Assembly (NCBI GenBank): GCA_903903635.1
Contig: CAIUZK010000089.1
Span: 1-57,698 of the forward strand
DNA: 57,698 bases
Direction of reading: 5' to 3'
Origin: an uncultured Bacteroidota bacterium
Lineage (GTDB): Bacteria > Bacteroidota > Bacteroidia > Chitinophagales > Chitinophagaceae
A program made the translations under genes and the position numbers. Below, piece after piece: positions 34,011-43,749 of this stretch. The notes beneath the pieces are model-generated. The model did not search any database and had not been told where the DNA came from. It worked only from the letters and a program-made list of their open reading frames with translations. Each line of letters opens with the position of its first letter. Within the stretch, counting starts at the first letter, position 1.

Positions 34011-34880
34011 TTAATTTTCAGCTACCACCTTTTTCTCTTGAAGTACCTTCTCCGGATCAACCAGCCGGACATAATACTTACCCGGACCATATGGCTCGCT
34101 ATCAAAAGTAACATTAAACTTATGATGTCCTCTTTCAAAACGTTTACGTTCTATCAACTGCTCCATCATAAATCCCTTACCGTCATAAACCTCAACCGAG
34201 ATTATACTGGATGCCTTAAGCAGAAATTCAAATGGAATAACCAGCTTTAAAGTCTTACTGGTATAGGCAGACTGACCCGGAGTATTATTTTCTGCATTCA
34301 CTCTGTAATAGGACGGCTTTTCCTGGCCGGTAACCATACTTAATACTTCAATCAGTCTTTTAGATAATGAATCCCTTTCTATATCATACACCTCAACAAG
34401 CTGATGATGATTGGTAATCGACCATACTGCCTTTTGTCCCAGATAATCATATATTTTGTTGTCGTGTATATACCTGAGTACCTTTACAAGATCATCACTT
34501 CCTACCCGGTCAAAAGTATAATGAAGGTTCTTCATTGGACTATGCAACGGGGCATTGCCACAAAATACATATACTTCCACATCGCCTTTTTTCTTCGGGG
34601 CCAATACCAGTTGCTCCTCACCGATAAGCACCATGGGCTGAAAACCGGGGCTATCGGGCTTTAATATTACGCCAAGGTCTACGGTAATATTCAGTGAGTC
34701 AGCTTTCAGATTAGTCATGTTAAGCCTCATCGATTTGCCAATATGATTACCTGCAAAGTTGACTGCATTCAATTTTATGACCTTATTCCTTATCGCGTCC
34801 GAAAAATTCATATTGGTAATTTTCGCCGATGCCATCACAGGCAATCCCAATACAATAAGAAAAAAAAGTATCTTTTTCAT
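34011..34880 (-). CDS. Exported protein of unknown function
   Basis: The 289-aa protein has a signal peptide (MKKILFFLIVLGLPVMASA). The rest is beta-rich; it contains GEEQLVLAPKKKGDVEVYVFCGNAPLHSP and a C-terminal part with SIISVEVYDGKGFMMEQL and a segment with SEPYGPGKYYVRLVDPEKVLQ that looks like an Ig-like or FlgD-like strand pair. No catalytic motif was recognised. It may be a periplasmic adhesion or folding-related protein. A TATATTTG box lies upstream, so it seems to be transcribed alone. Confidence 0.65.
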   Translation of the reverse strand: MKKILFFLIVLGLPVMASAKITNMNFSDAIRNKVIKLNAVNFAGNHIGKSMRLNMTNLKADSLNITVDLGVILKPDSPGFQPMVLIGEEQLVLAPKKKGDVEVYVFCGNAPLHSPMKNLHYTFDRVGSDDLVKVLRYIHDNKIYDYLGQKAVWSITNHHQLVEVYDIERDSLSKRLIEVLSMVTGQEKPSYYRVNAENNTPGQSAYTSKTLKLVIPFEFLLKASSIISVEVYDGKGFMMEQLIERKRFERGHHKFNVTFDSEPYGPGKYYVRLVDPEKVLQEKKVVAEN

Positions 34881-34905
34881 ATAACCTCATTTAGTACTTC
34901 TGAAA

Positions 34906-34913
34906 CAAATATA
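34906..34913 (-). promoter_or_regulatory. -7 box of the exported protein at 34011
   Basis: TATATTTG on the minus strand matches TAnnTTTG, 25 bases upstream of the start at 34880. Confidence 0.4.
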
Positions 34914-34966
34914 CTTAGTATTGCTTTTATTATTTTACTAAACACCCTTTTCCGGTGTTTTTGTAA

Positions 34967-35476
34967 TCACTCATTCTTCCTGATTAACGTAAACCCGTTC
35001 TTTTTAGCATAATCAGCCTGCAGCGCTCTCAATTTGTTTAATACCGCTGTTTCGTCTTTTGAATCATTCTTAACCATATCAAAATGATGATTAACCTGCT
35101 CCAATGTAGACTCCGCAGTAAGCTCCTCAAATGGTATGAAGTCCTTTTTAATCATCCTTTTCTCCACATCCAGCAACTCTATCTCACAATACCTCAAAGC
35201 CTCCGACCCGCCTACATCCTTCATTTTCGCCACCCTTGCTCTGGAATCATCTATATAATGTTCAAATTCAATCCTGCCCTGCTTTAATAAGCTGAAATTC
35301 TTAGCCTTATAACAGTCACCAACCAGCAAACCGAATGCTTTACCCTTCAGATATAATGTATCATTTATGCCAACCAGCGTATTATTCACTAGCAAAGCCT
35401 CTTTTCTGGTGATTAAGTTGCATGAAAATAATGTAATTATTAAAATTGAAAGCATTAATCCGCCTGATACCTTCAT
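34967..35476 (-). CDS. Lipoprotein of unknown function
   Basis: The 169-aa product begins with a lipoprotein signal (MLSILIITLFSC, cysteine about residue 19). The mature part is charged and mainly helical, with DSRARVAKMKDVGGSEALRY and EELTAESTLEQVNHHFDMV, reminiscent of four-helix periplasmic proteins. No family recognised. It lies 86 bases upstream of the exported-protein gene on the same strand, each having its own -7 box. Confidence 0.65.
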   Translation of the reverse strand: MKVSGGLMLSILIITLFSCNLITRKEALLVNNTLVGINDTLYLKGKAFGLLVGDCYKAKNFSLLKQGRIEFEHYIDDSRARVAKMKDVGGSEALRYCEIELLDVEKRMIKKDFIPFEELTAESTLEQVNHHFDMVKNDSKDETAVLNKLRALQADYAKKNGFTLIRKNE

Positions 35477-35492
35477 TTATACTTGTTTTCCT

Positions 35493-35500
35493 CAAATATA
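35493..35500 (-). promoter_or_regulatory. -7 box of the lipoprotein at 34967
   Basis: TATATTTG on the minus strand, 16 bases upstream of the start at 35476. Confidence 0.4.
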
Positions 35501-35642
35501 CAATTTCACTCTTACTAAGTATACAATTGCTTCGACACTAATTTAATCGACAAATAAATATACCACTGATTGTGCCTGCTAAATTGATCTGGTCATTCAT
35601 CGTTTGTCTGCCCTTGCCTATCACCCTATTACTATTCTCTTT

Positions 35643-35672
35643 TTTGCCTGTCGCTTAATCACCCTACCTTTG
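35643..35672 (+). promoter_or_regulatory. Promoter of the HscA-like chaperone
   Basis: TTTG at 35643-35646 and TACCTTTG at 35665-35672 are 18 bases apart, in good agreement with the Bacteroidota -33/-7 pattern, 20 bases before the start at 35693. Confidence 0.5.
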
Positions 35673-35692
35673 CGCTCCAATTCAAATAACAT

Positions 35693-37552
35693 ATGGGCAA
35701 AATAGCCATCAATATAGTTACCGGAAGTATACAGCAAGAAGAAATAATAGTAGGCATTGATCTCGGCACAACCAATAGCCTGATTGCTATTGTAAGAAAT
35801 GACACACACATGCCTATTGCGCTCAGAGAAGTTGACGGACTTGCGCTGGTACCTTCCATTGTCCATTTTGATGAGTATGGCAACACTACAGTTGGCAATC
35901 CTGCCAAAGAATTATTGATAGCTGAACCATCACGTACTATTTACTCGGTTAAGCGCCTGATGGGTAAATCTTATAAAGATGTAAGCAGGGACAAAGGTTT
36001 CTTTGCTTACAATATTATTGATGACGGAACAGATGCACTGGTAAAGATCCAGGTAGGCAATACTTTTTATTCTCCTATTGAACTCTCCTCCTGCATACTT
36101 AAAGAATTAAAGAAACGCGCAGAGCACATATTAAAAACAAACATCACCAAGGCGGTCATTACTGTGCCTGCTTATTTCAATGATGCACAGCGCCAGGCAA
36201 CCCGCGATGCCGGCCGCCTGGCAGGTCTGGACGTGCTCCGCATTATCAACGAGCCTACGGCAGCTAGTCTCGCCTATGGTTTAGGAACCAATCACAACGA
36301 GGAAAAAACAATTGCCGTTTACGACCTTGGCGGCGGCACTTTCGATATCTCTGTGCTTACCATCAACAACGGCATTTTCGAAGTATTGTCCACCAATGGC
36401 GACACCTACCTGGGTGGGGACGATATGGATAACATGATCGTTAAATACTGGCAGGATCAGTTGGGTGTTACCGATATGGAGTTGCATAATTTCAAATCGC
36501 TTGCCCAGCAGTTCCGCATCAGGGCAGAGCAGGCCAAGGTTCACCTTACAACCAATGAAACTTATGAAGGCGCTATTGATGATTATGCAGTTATTCTGAC
36601 CCGCGAAAAGTTCAATGAACTTATACAGCCTCTGGTAGACCGCACTATAAACGCCTGCCGCAATTCGCTCAAAGATGCGGGACTTGCCGCTTCACAGATC
36701 GATGCTGTGGTAATGGTGGGTGGATCCACCCGTGTGCCACTGGTAAAGGAAAGTGTACGCAATTTCTTCGGCAGGGAGGTTTACGACCAGTTGAATCCTG
36801 ATGAGGTTGTTGCGCTTGGGGCTGCAGTTCAGGCCGATATTCTGGCCGGTAATAATACCGAAATGCTGCTCCTTGATGTTACTCCATTATCCTTAGGAAT
36901 TGAAACAATGGGTGGACTTATGGATGTACTCATTCCACGAAATTCAAAAATACCCAATAAGGCAGGCCGCCAATATACCACCCAGAAAGACGGGCAAGGC
37001 AGTATGCGCATATCTGTATTCCAGGGCGAACGCGATCTGGTGCAGGATAACCGCAAACTGGCTGAGTTCAACCTCACCGGTATACCCGGTATGCCTGCCG
37101 GCTTGCCCAAAGTGGAAGTAACCTTTCTCATTGATGCCGACGGAATTCTTAAAGTGAGCGCTACCGAATTACGAAGTGGTGTGGCGCAAAGCATTGATGT
37201 AAAGCCCCAGTACGGACTTACCGATGAAGAAGTGGAAAAAATGCTGCTCGATTCGCTCACCCATGCCAAGGATGATATTAAAACCCGCGCCCTGGTTGAA
37301 GCTACTACCGAAGCGCAGCAGATGCTGGATACCACTGAAAAATTCCTGAAGAAGCACAGAGATTTTCTTTCCGACGATGAGGTGGCGCTCACCAATTCTC
37401 ACATGCAGCAGTTGCGGGATGCCATTTCGGCGCAGGACAAAGACCGGATACATAATGAAACTGAGATCCTGAATGATGTTTCCCGCCCCTATGCCGAGCG
37501 GGTTATGGATGCCGCTTTGAAGGATGCAATGAAAGGTAAAAAAGTTATCTGA
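35693..37552 (+). CDS. hscA: HscA-like Hsp70 chaperone
   Basis: The 619-aa Hsp70 has the nucleotide-binding domain with [61 protein letters not shown] and [13 protein letters not shown], followed by a substrate domain ([14 protein letters not shown]). The N-terminal extension ([17 protein letters not shown]) and the [11 protein letters not shown] segment match the Bacteroidota proteins usually labelled Fe-S assembly chaperone HscA rather than DnaK. HscB and other isc genes are not adjacent. Its C-terminal lid is shorter than in DnaK and lacks the EEVD-like tail. Confidence 0.85.
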   Translation: MGKIAINIVTGSIQQEEIIVGIDLGTTNSLIAIVRNDTHMPIALREVDGLALVPSIVHFDEYGNTTVGNPAKELLIAEPSRTIYSVKRLMGKSYKDVSRDKGFFAYNIIDDGTDALVKIQVGNTFYSPIELSSCILKELKKRAEHILKTNITKAVITVPAYFNDAQRQATRDAGRLAGLDVLRIINEPTAASLAYGLGTNHNEEKTIAVYDLGGGTFDISVLTINNGIFEVLSTNGDTYLGGDDMDNMIVKYWQDQLGVTDMELHNFKSLAQQFRIRAEQAKVHLTTNETYEGAIDDYAVILTREKFNELIQPLVDRTINACRNSLKDAGLAASQIDAVVMVGGSTRVPLVKESVRNFFGREVYDQLNPDEVVALGAAVQADILAGNNTEMLLLDVTPLSLGIETMGGLMDVLIPRNSKIPNKAGRQYTTQKDGQGSMRISVFQGERDLVQDNRKLAEFNLTGIPGMPAGLPKVEVTFLIDADGILKVSATELRSGVAQSIDVKPQYGLTDEEVEKMLLDSLTHAKDDIKTRALVEATTEAQQMLDTTEKFLKKHRDFLSDDEVALTNSHMQQLRDAISAQDKDRIHNETEILNDVSRPYAERVMDAALKDAMKGKKVI

Positions 37553-37723
37553 TTTAGGATTTACATTGACCATTGTATAATATGCCGGTTGCCTTTTTAT
37601 AAAATGTAACTGGTGCAAGGCCTCTGTATGCACCTATCCGGGTAGTTTTATCCTGAAAACCAAAAAATTGCTACCGTTTACGCCAATGAATTATTATTTT
37701 TGAAAAGAATAAATCACAGGCTT

Positions 37724-38254
37724 ATGTTCTTCTCAAAACCAAAAGGCGCTCAGGTCACTGATATTATTTATATCAATGAAAATGGATTCCATTCAGCTAT
37801 TGCACAATGGATGGGGCAAAATGCAAATGGTATAGTTTCTGTGTGGTTTCAAAGGGACCTGGAAACACTAAGGCATGCCTTACATAACATCCCTGAAAAC
37901 CGGTTTACATTGAGCGACCGGCTGGCATTTGTCCATTTAGATGAAGGCAAGCCTATACTGTTTGCCGGCCATCATCCATTGCACCTTAATGAGCAATCGA
38001 TTTGCGATGAACTGGGCCTCAAACAAATGCTGGTATACTCACATCTGGATATGGCGCTATTCAGCTATTTCGGTGGTAAGAATCTTAAAGAACTGATGTC
38101 GAAAATGGGCGTGAAAGAAGACGAACCTATTACACATACCATGATCACAAAAGCCATAGAAAAAGCCCAGGAAAAAATAGCTTCAAAAGTAATCTCTGAT
38201 ATGCACGCCAACTCTGAAGAAGAATGGATGCGGATGAATGTGAATCAGGGTTAA
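37724..38254 (+). CDS. Hypothetical cytoplasmic protein
   Basis: The 176-aa protein (from the ATG at 37724; a TTG at 37700 would add eight residues) starts MFFSKPKGAQVTDIIYINE, then has FHSAIAQWMGQNANGIVSVW and IPENRFTLSDRLAFVHLDE. The alternation of strand and helix and the glycine-rich GHHPLHLNEQ suggest a Rossmann-like small domain similar to those used in sequestering or dimer interfaces, but no known family was identified. It follows hscA by 171 bases; a functional link is only positional. Confidence 0.65.
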   Translation: MFFSKPKGAQVTDIIYINENGFHSAIAQWMGQNANGIVSVWFQRDLETLRHALHNIPENRFTLSDRLAFVHLDEGKPILFAGHHPLHLNEQSICDELGLKQMLVYSHLDMALFSYFGGKNLKELMSKMGVKEDEPITHTMITKAIEKAQEKIASKVISDMHANSEEEWMRMNVNQG

Positions 38255-38420
38255 TTCAAAAATACCAGGCAAAGAGCATGGCACTTTGTTTGCTACACCT
38301 TTTGACGGTAGCACAGAGTATTTTTGCAACTCCATCAGTGGAAGCCAGGTTGACAACAAAACCTTTGACCAGACAGGATATTATTCACACGCTTATGCTA
38401 ATGAATTAGTGGAAGAATGA
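38244..38420 (+). pseudogene. Possible coding remnant in a shifted frame
   Basis: A frame without an ATG runs from 38244 to a TGA at 38418-38420 and reads GTLFATPFDGSTEYFCNSIS, then GSQVDNKTFDQTGYYSHAYA and NELVEE, a composition that looks like real protein. A TTG at 38286 could start a 44-aa product. It begins right after the end of the upstream gene in another frame, so it may be a broken gene or a frameshifted extension. Confidence 0.3.
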
Positions 38421-38471
38421 GTTAAAAGAAAAATAATGATAATATTTGTTATTTGCATTACATTTTTTTCC

Positions 38472-38479
38472 TAACTTTG
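38472..38479 (+). promoter_or_regulatory. -7 box of the small cysteine-rich lipoprotein
   Basis: TAACTTTG matches TAnnTTTG, 18 bases upstream of the ATG at 38498. Confidence 0.4.
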
Positions 38480-38497
38480 AATTCTAAAAATTTCTCT

Positions 38498-38725
38498 ATG
38501 AAACTTAAAGGCATTTTATTTTTTGCTGCATCCATTGCGATTTCTGTGGCAATATCATCTTGCGGGCCAGGTACATGTGTGTGCCATTGTAATACAGCCT
38601 CCACCAAGAGTGTGCACAATTATAATTTAGGCAATATAACAATTTCTGATGCTAATGGTAAATGCAGCGCACTTAGAACTCAATACGGATGGGATACGTG
38701 TATGGCCTCGAAAGAAATGCCATAA
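38498..38725 (+). CDS. Small cysteine-rich lipoprotein
   Basis: The 75-aa product starts at 38498 with a lipoprotein signal (MKLKGILFFAASIAISVAIS followed by SCGPG, lipid Cys at residue 22). Immediately after come CVCHC-type cysteines, then a polar stretch ending WDTCMASKEMP. The cluster of cysteines at the mature N-terminus could bind a metal or form disulfides. Function unknown. Confidence 0.65.
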   Translation: MKLKGILFFAASIAISVAISSCGPGTCVCHCNTASTKSVHNYNLGNITISDANGKCSALRTQYGWDTCMASKEMP

Positions 38726-38795
38726 CAATCATTGCCACTTTCATACTGAGACACTAACAGCGTTTATTTTACATTTTCATTGCAATATTACATCT

Positions 38796-38803
38796 TACCT
38801 TTG
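38796..38803 (+). promoter_or_regulatory. -7 box of aspartate kinase
   Basis: TACCTTTG matches TAnnTTTG, 56 bases before the ATG at 38860. Confidence 0.4.
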
Positions 38804-38859
38804 CGCCCCCGTTACAGAGCTTAATCTTTAATGGTTCTTTACTATTTTTATTACTTCCT

Positions 38860-40125
38860 ATGCGTGTTTACAAATTTGGTGGTGCATCCATAGCCGATGC
38901 AGGCAGGATGGCGGCCTTATTGCCCATCATCAGTGATGAAAAAGAGCCCCTGCTGCTTGTATTATCAGCATTGGGCAAAACCACCAATGCCCTTGAAGCG
39001 ATTGTGAACCTGGCTGTAAAAGGACAAACAGATGAGGCCCTGACAGCAACCAAAAACCTGGAAGAACAACACCTCGATTACGCAAAGAGCCTGCTCGATG
39101 CTGCTCATTTTACACTAGCTGCAGCGGCGCTGCGCAACCATTTCAGCGAAATGGAACTGGCGGTAAAATCCAGCCATCCGGCCTTCTACGATTATTCCTA
39201 CGACCAGATCGTATGCATGGGCGAGTTACTCTCTTCCACCATGTTTTCTTTTTTCCTGAAGCAAAATAATGTTGCCAATGAATGGCTTGACATCCGCACT
39301 GTAATACGCACCGACGACACTTATCGCGATGCAGTAGTGGATTGGGATTACTCCGCTAAAAAAGCTGAAGAAATTATTGCGCCACAACTGAAACAAGGTA
39401 AAATTGTTATTGTTCAGGGATTTATTGGCAGCACCGCCGATGGCAAATCGGTTACCCTGGGTCGTGAGGGCTCCGATTATACTGCGGCTATTCTGGCGGC
39501 CATGCTGCACATGGAATCTGTCACTATCTGGAAAGATGTAAACGGACTGCAGAATGCCGACCCAAAACTATTCCCCGATACGGTTAAAATCGAGGCGATA
39601 TCTTATAATGAGGTTATCGAAATGGCCTTTTATGGCGCCCAGATCATACACCCTAAAACCATAAAGCCCCTGCAAAATGCCAATATCCCGCTTTATGTAA
39701 AGTGCTTTTTCGACAAAAACCTGCCGGGTTCTGTCATCAGGAGCGAAGTAGATCATGCGCACTATCCGCCGCTCATAGTGCTCAAAGACAATCAGGTACT
39801 CATACAGGTTACCACCCGCGACTTTTCTTTTATTACCGAGGATAACCTTAGTACATTATACTCCGTTTTCCACGATCTGAAAATAAAGATCAACCTTATC
39901 CAGAATGCCGCTATAAGCTTTATAGCCTGTATCGACAACAGAGAAGATAAAGTAAAGGCCCTGATTAATGCGCTAAGCAAGCACTACAAGGTATCCCTCA
40001 ACGACCATGTAAGCTTGCTTACCGTGCGCCATTACACCCCCGAAATTATTTTTGAACTTACAAACGGGAAACAAACACTCCTGCGCCAGGAGACCAGAAA
40101 GACAATTCAGGTGGTAATGAAGTAG
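38860..40125 (+). CDS. lysC: Aspartate kinase
   Basis: The 421-aa monofunctional enzyme phosphorylates aspartate, the first step toward lysine, threonine and methionine. The N-terminal MRVYKFGGASIADAGRM carries the kinase lysine; GFIGSTADGKSVTLGREGSD and IWKDVNGLQNADPKL are the aspartate and nucleotide sites, and MAFYGAQIIHPKT follows. The C-terminal part (after about residue 300) forms ACT domains, so feedback control is expected. The gene is alone; the decayed gene at 40280-40629 converges on it. Confidence 0.92.
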   Translation: MRVYKFGGASIADAGRMAALLPIISDEKEPLLLVLSALGKTTNALEAIVNLAVKGQTDEALTATKNLEEQHLDYAKSLLDAAHFTLAAAALRNHFSEMELAVKSSHPAFYDYSYDQIVCMGELLSSTMFSFFLKQNNVANEWLDIRTVIRTDDTYRDAVVDWDYSAKKAEEIIAPQLKQGKIVIVQGFIGSTADGKSVTLGREGSDYTAAILAAMLHMESVTIWKDVNGLQNADPKLFPDTVKIEAISYNEVIEMAFYGAQIIHPKTIKPLQNANIPLYVKCFFDKNLPGSVIRSEVDHAHYPPLIVLKDNQVLIQVTTRDFSFITEDNLSTLYSVFHDLKIKINLIQNAAISFIACIDNREDKVKALINALSKHYKVSLNDHVSLLTVRHYTPEIIFELTNGKQTLLRQETRKTIQVVMK

Positions 40126-40279
40126 AACAGAAGGCCATGGCTTTTTATAGGGAACATATACCTGCCAAATTTTTCAGCGCCTATTGATTTATCAAGCGCC
40201 TTGCCATGACAAGCATATCCATGTGATCAAAAGCCAGTTCATTAATATCACTCACATTAAATTAACTGGCTACTTGCAT

Positions 40280-40629
40280 CTAATGCTGCCCGCTCAAATA
40301 GCTTCTGCCACTGGCATCATACACCATAATGAATATATCATCGTACTGCTCATACCTATACCGCTTTTAAAGGCTGTCAATGTTGGCATAGCTACCGGTG
40401 TAGTGATAAATAAAGTTCCTTGTGTCCGGAGCGCCATAACCGCTGTCTGGTATCATTCCGGGCGCTATGCTTAGCACGTAAAGGCTGCCTTCCCGCCATT
40501 AGTATCCAGCCTCTGGTGCAGTTCAATTACTTTAGGGCTGCTAATTTGGATAGTATTAGGTGCTTTCTTGCAAGAGATAATGAAAATGAGAAAAACTGTA
40601 TCGAAGAGGCAGAAGTATTTGTATTTCAT
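40280..40629 (-). pseudogene. Frameshifted lipoprotein gene
   Basis: From an ATG at 40629 the minus strand encodes a clean lipoprotein signal (MKYKYFCLFDTVFLIFIISC, Cys20) followed by KKAPNTIQISSPKVIELHQR and LDTNGG, then runs out at a stop at 40471. One frame over, the protein-like sequence resumes: GSLYVLSIAPGMIPDSGYGA, PDTRNFIYHYTGSYANIDSL, then TAA at 40367-40369, then KRYRYEQYDDIFIMVYDASG to a TAG at 40280-40282. A single-base deletion near 40480 and a nonsense codon explain this. Confidence 0.75.
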
Positions 40630-41017
40630 AAGGATGGTTTTTTAAGAACGAATTATCAGTCAAAAGATCGTTATACAAACTTGATATTTACACAAACATC
40701 GCATATGACTAATTGAAAATGTTTATTCACAATCATAAAAGATTGTGCTCATTTCCTGCTTCAACCGTGCCATCACGGCTCCGGTAATTCTATACCTAGC
40801 CATAAAACCTGACTAGAGAAACAATTTCATGTCAATAAATACCGGCTTAATAATTGCGCCATAAACAGGACTGCGGCGATTAAGTAAAAATGGAGAAATA
40901 GATATGGTGAGTGGGTCCAGAAGTTTAACACCTGTTCCCTCCTGCTCCATTTTTATTCATAGTACCTGTTTTTTGCAACAGCAATATTTACTTTTGATTG
41001 CGCTACCTTTAATTTGA
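40630..41017. other. Spacer with no convincing gene
   Basis: Only short minus-strand frames without clear starts are visible (for example around 40745-40800 and 40830-40950), and a small 7-bp hairpin at 40728-40747. Codon composition is protein-like in places, so more decayed DNA from the neighbouring lipoprotein region is possible. Confidence 0.35.
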
Positions 41018-41025
41018 TAAATTTG
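41018..41025 (+). promoter_or_regulatory. -7 box of the large GT-C-like gene
   Basis: TAAATTTG matches TAnnTTTG. TTTG lies at 40993-40996, 21 bases upstream. The ATG is at 41030, so the transcript would have almost no leader; the assignment is tentative. Confidence 0.3.
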
Positions 41026-41029
41026 CTCT

Positions 41030-43339
41030 ATGCCCACATCTTCCAAAAGAATCTGGCTGTTAATTACCTCCCTGTTTGCACTTTGCATTATTGCAATTAC
41101 ATTTTCTCAGATGTTAACCGATCCGGGGCATCTGGTTACTCCGTTATATGGAGATGCAGCCAAAAACATGCTTGCTTATTTGTATCAGGTTATTTATGGG
41201 AAAGGATACTGGTTTACGGGTATGAACTACCCTTATGGCGAACATATTGTGTACATGGATGGCCAGCCTCTTTTATCTGTTACTTTAAGTTATTTTAAGA
41301 GTATCACTATTTCCCAGGCACTCACAGTAATGTGGTATTCAATGTTGCTTAGTTATTTTCTGGCGATCATCTATGTTTATAAAATTCTGGTGCACTTTGG
41401 GGTAAGTGAATTTATTGCAATGCTTTTCTCCGGGCTGATCGTTGTTATGTGTCCGCAGTTGTTACGCTCCCTTGGGCACTTTGGACTTGCATACGCCTGC
41501 GTTGTGCCTATGCTGTTTTACTGGACGGCAAAATACTACGTTAATCCTCATCGTAAATATGCCCTGTACATACTTATAATGGGGCTTCTGGCCACTTTCA
41601 TTCATCCCTACTTTTCCGCAATTGTGCTGCTTTGGGTATCGTTTTATGCTTTCGGCTACTTCATTTTTACAAGTATTAACTGGAAACAAAAGGTGCGGCA
41701 CACTTTTCCACTGTTGCTAAGCATTTTTCTGCTTTTTGGCATTGTAAGCATCTTCATGAAATCTACCGATCCCTATAAAGACCGGGCCGCCACACCGTAC
41801 GGAATGACCGTATATTGCGCCAGGGGTGAGCATATTTTTACTTCACCCTATTCACCTGTATGGAAGTTCGTTGACGGTAATAACGGATTTGTTCAGAAAA
41901 CAATAGGAGATGAAGGGTTTACCTACCTGGGAATAACAGTGATTGCCGCTTTTGTTTTTTCTTTAATAAAAGGTATTATCAACCGCCGAAAAAAACAAAG
42001 CTCACTTAATATTATTAATAATACCGGCTTTAAACGGGTTTGGTTATTCATAGCCTTTGCAGCCTTATTATTAAGTATGGGTGTGCCGTTTGTCTGGCAC
42101 ATGGAATGGATAACAACTTATTTATCCTTCCTGAGGCAATTCAGATCGCTCGGAAGGTTTAGCTGGATCTTTTATTATGTAATGACGATCTATGGCGTTG
42201 TGGTTATTTACACTTACTATGCAAAGTACCTTGCTGAGGGAAAGTCTTCTTCTGCATGCGCACTGCTATTTTCATCGCTGGCATTATGGAGCTTTGAAGC
42301 AAGCGGTTACATAATGACTGAACGGAATGCCATTGGCAGCCTAAGCAAGAACTATGATGAATTATGCGGTACTAACGAAGGTAACTGGAATCGGTTTCTT
42401 TCCGGACACCATTATAAAGCAAATGACTTCCAGGCTATGTTGTTGCTGAGGTTCTTCAACGAAGAAAGCGATAAACTCTGGGTCGGAGGTGATCCTTTAC
42501 AAATGGAAATAGGTACCGGCTTTGTGGCTGCTATACAGACACATTTGCCGATCATAGATGCCATGGCTCATTCATCCTGGGGAATAACCGAGAAACAGGT
42601 AAAAATAGCAGGCGGGCCATATGCCATAAAACCTATGCTGAACGATTTGCCCGACAACAAACCATTCCTGCTACTGAATCATAGCAGCGATGAACTTGAC
42701 CCTGACCAGAAGTATATTTTAGCATCCTCCGATTTTATAGGCGATAATAATTCATGGCACGTATATGCCTGCTATCCCGATCGTATAAAGGCTAACGATA
42801 AAAAATATGGCGATAGTATCAAAGCCATGATTCCATTCCTGGGATACAGGGATACCTGCCTAAGATGCTCCGGCACATGGTATGTCAATCACTTTGATTC
42901 AGTGAAGACAAAGGATAAATTCTTCGGAAATGGAGCACAGCCTCAGATCATGCAGTTGGAAACAGTTATAGCGGATATCCCGATTAAATCGCGGCCTGCA
43001 AACGGGCAATATGAATTCTCCTGTTGGTTCCTGCTGGGCGATGAAAATTACAGAAGCCCGTTTTTCAAATTAGAGTTCCGCGATGCTTCCGGCAATATTA
43101 TCAGCAAAACAGACGTATTGACAAAGGAAAGTACCGACAATAAGGGCCTATGGTTCAGGGCTTATAAATTCTTTACTGTTCCGCCTGAATGTACCAGCAT
43201 AAAGTGCGTTCTGTACAATGAACCGGATGAAACGTATAAAATTATGGATGAATTATTGCTGCGCCCCGTAGATGCGCTGATAATATCCAGATATCAGGAT
43301 GGAGCTATTATGGTAAATAATCATTTACTGGCACAATAA
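41030..43339 (+). CDS. Large GT-C-like polytopic membrane protein with C-terminal domain
   Basis: The 769-aa protein has about a dozen membrane segments in its first ~430 residues and a soluble C-terminal part. The first outer loop contains YGDAAKNMLAYLYQ (acidic residue) and NYPYGEHIVYMDGQPLL, in the style of GT-C lipid-linked-sugar glycosyltransferases. The end (about 640-760, with YEFSCWFLLGDENYRSP) looks like a beta-sandwich that could bind carbohydrate. It is not obviously a close paralogue of the four proteins at 11652-18523. Function by fold only. Confidence 0.6.
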   Translation: MPTSSKRIWLLITSLFALCIIAITFSQMLTDPGHLVTPLYGDAAKNMLAYLYQVIYGKGYWFTGMNYPYGEHIVYMDGQPLLSVTLSYFKSITISQALTVMWYSMLLSYFLAIIYVYKILVHFGVSEFIAMLFSGLIVVMCPQLLRSLGHFGLAYACVVPMLFYWTAKYYVNPHRKYALYILIMGLLATFIHPYFSAIVLLWVSFYAFGYFIFTSINWKQKVRHTFPLLLSIFLLFGIVSIFMKSTDPYKDRAATPYGMTVYCARGEHIFTSPYSPVWKFVDGNNGFVQKTIGDEGFTYLGITVIAAFVFSLIKGIINRRKKQSSLNIINNTGFKRVWLFIAFAALLLSMGVPFVWHMEWITTYLSFLRQFRSLGRFSWIFYYVMTIYGVVVIYTYYAKYLAEGKSSSACALLFSSLALWSFEASGYIMTERNAIGSLSKNYDELCGTNEGNWNRFLSGHHYKANDFQAMLLLRFFNEESDKLWVGGDPLQMEIGTGFVAAIQTHLPIIDAMAHSSWGITEKQVKIAGGPYAIKPMLNDLPDNKPFLLLNHSSDELDPDQKYILASSDFIGDNNSWHVYACYPDRIKANDKKYGDSIKAMIPFLGYRDTCLRCSGTWYVNHFDSVKTKDKFFGNGAQPQIMQLETVIADIPIKSRPANGQYEFSCWFLLGDENYRSPFFKLEFRDASGNIISKTDVLTKESTDNKGLWFRAYKFFTVPPECTSIKCVLYNEPDETYKIMDELLLRPVDALIISRYQDGAIMVNNHLLAQ

Positions 43340-43730
43340 AACACCGGCTAAATTGAATCGAGGTTCGATTTCTTATTCTCCACTGAAAAGAGTGCGATGT
43401 ATACAGCGAGGTAGCCTCCACTTCTTCTTAGCATAATTTATAGCGCCAATAAGGCGTTTTGCCTACCTTGGGATATAATCAAAGATTGGTGCACTTAATT
43501 GTTTCATCATACCCCTGGTGGTATCCTTTGTGCCTACTCTGGTTAAAATTAGTCACATTATACATTTACATAGTGCACCCAATTCCAGTTGGTCTCAACA
43601 AGTTATGAACATATTTCAGAAAGATGTACAATAGTTACCCGTATTGATTTTTAACCCCTCGTAATCCCCAAATAACATTTCAATTATTCTACTGCATAAA
43701 TACTCCTGCCAAATCACCCCCCTATTCCCT
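43340..43730. other. Spacer before the Wadjet operon
   Basis: About 400 bases without a gene. An imperfect inverted word (GGTGCACTTAATT near 43486 and AATTGGGTGCACT in reverse near 43575) and a small GCGCC/GGCG hairpin near 43441 are the only structures noticed. Confidence 0.4.
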
Positions 43731-43738
43731 TATATTTG
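43731..43738 (+). promoter_or_regulatory. -7 box of the Wadjet operon
   Basis: TATATTTG matches TAnnTTTG, 11 bases upstream of the jetA start at 43750. No good -33 element was seen. Confidence 0.4.
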
Positions 43739-43749
43739 CCGCCTGTTTT

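Noticed and set aside
40745-40960. Short protein-like frames on the minus strand upstream of the broken lipoprotein
   Set aside because: Each is under about 40 codons, frames disagree and no family pattern is visible.
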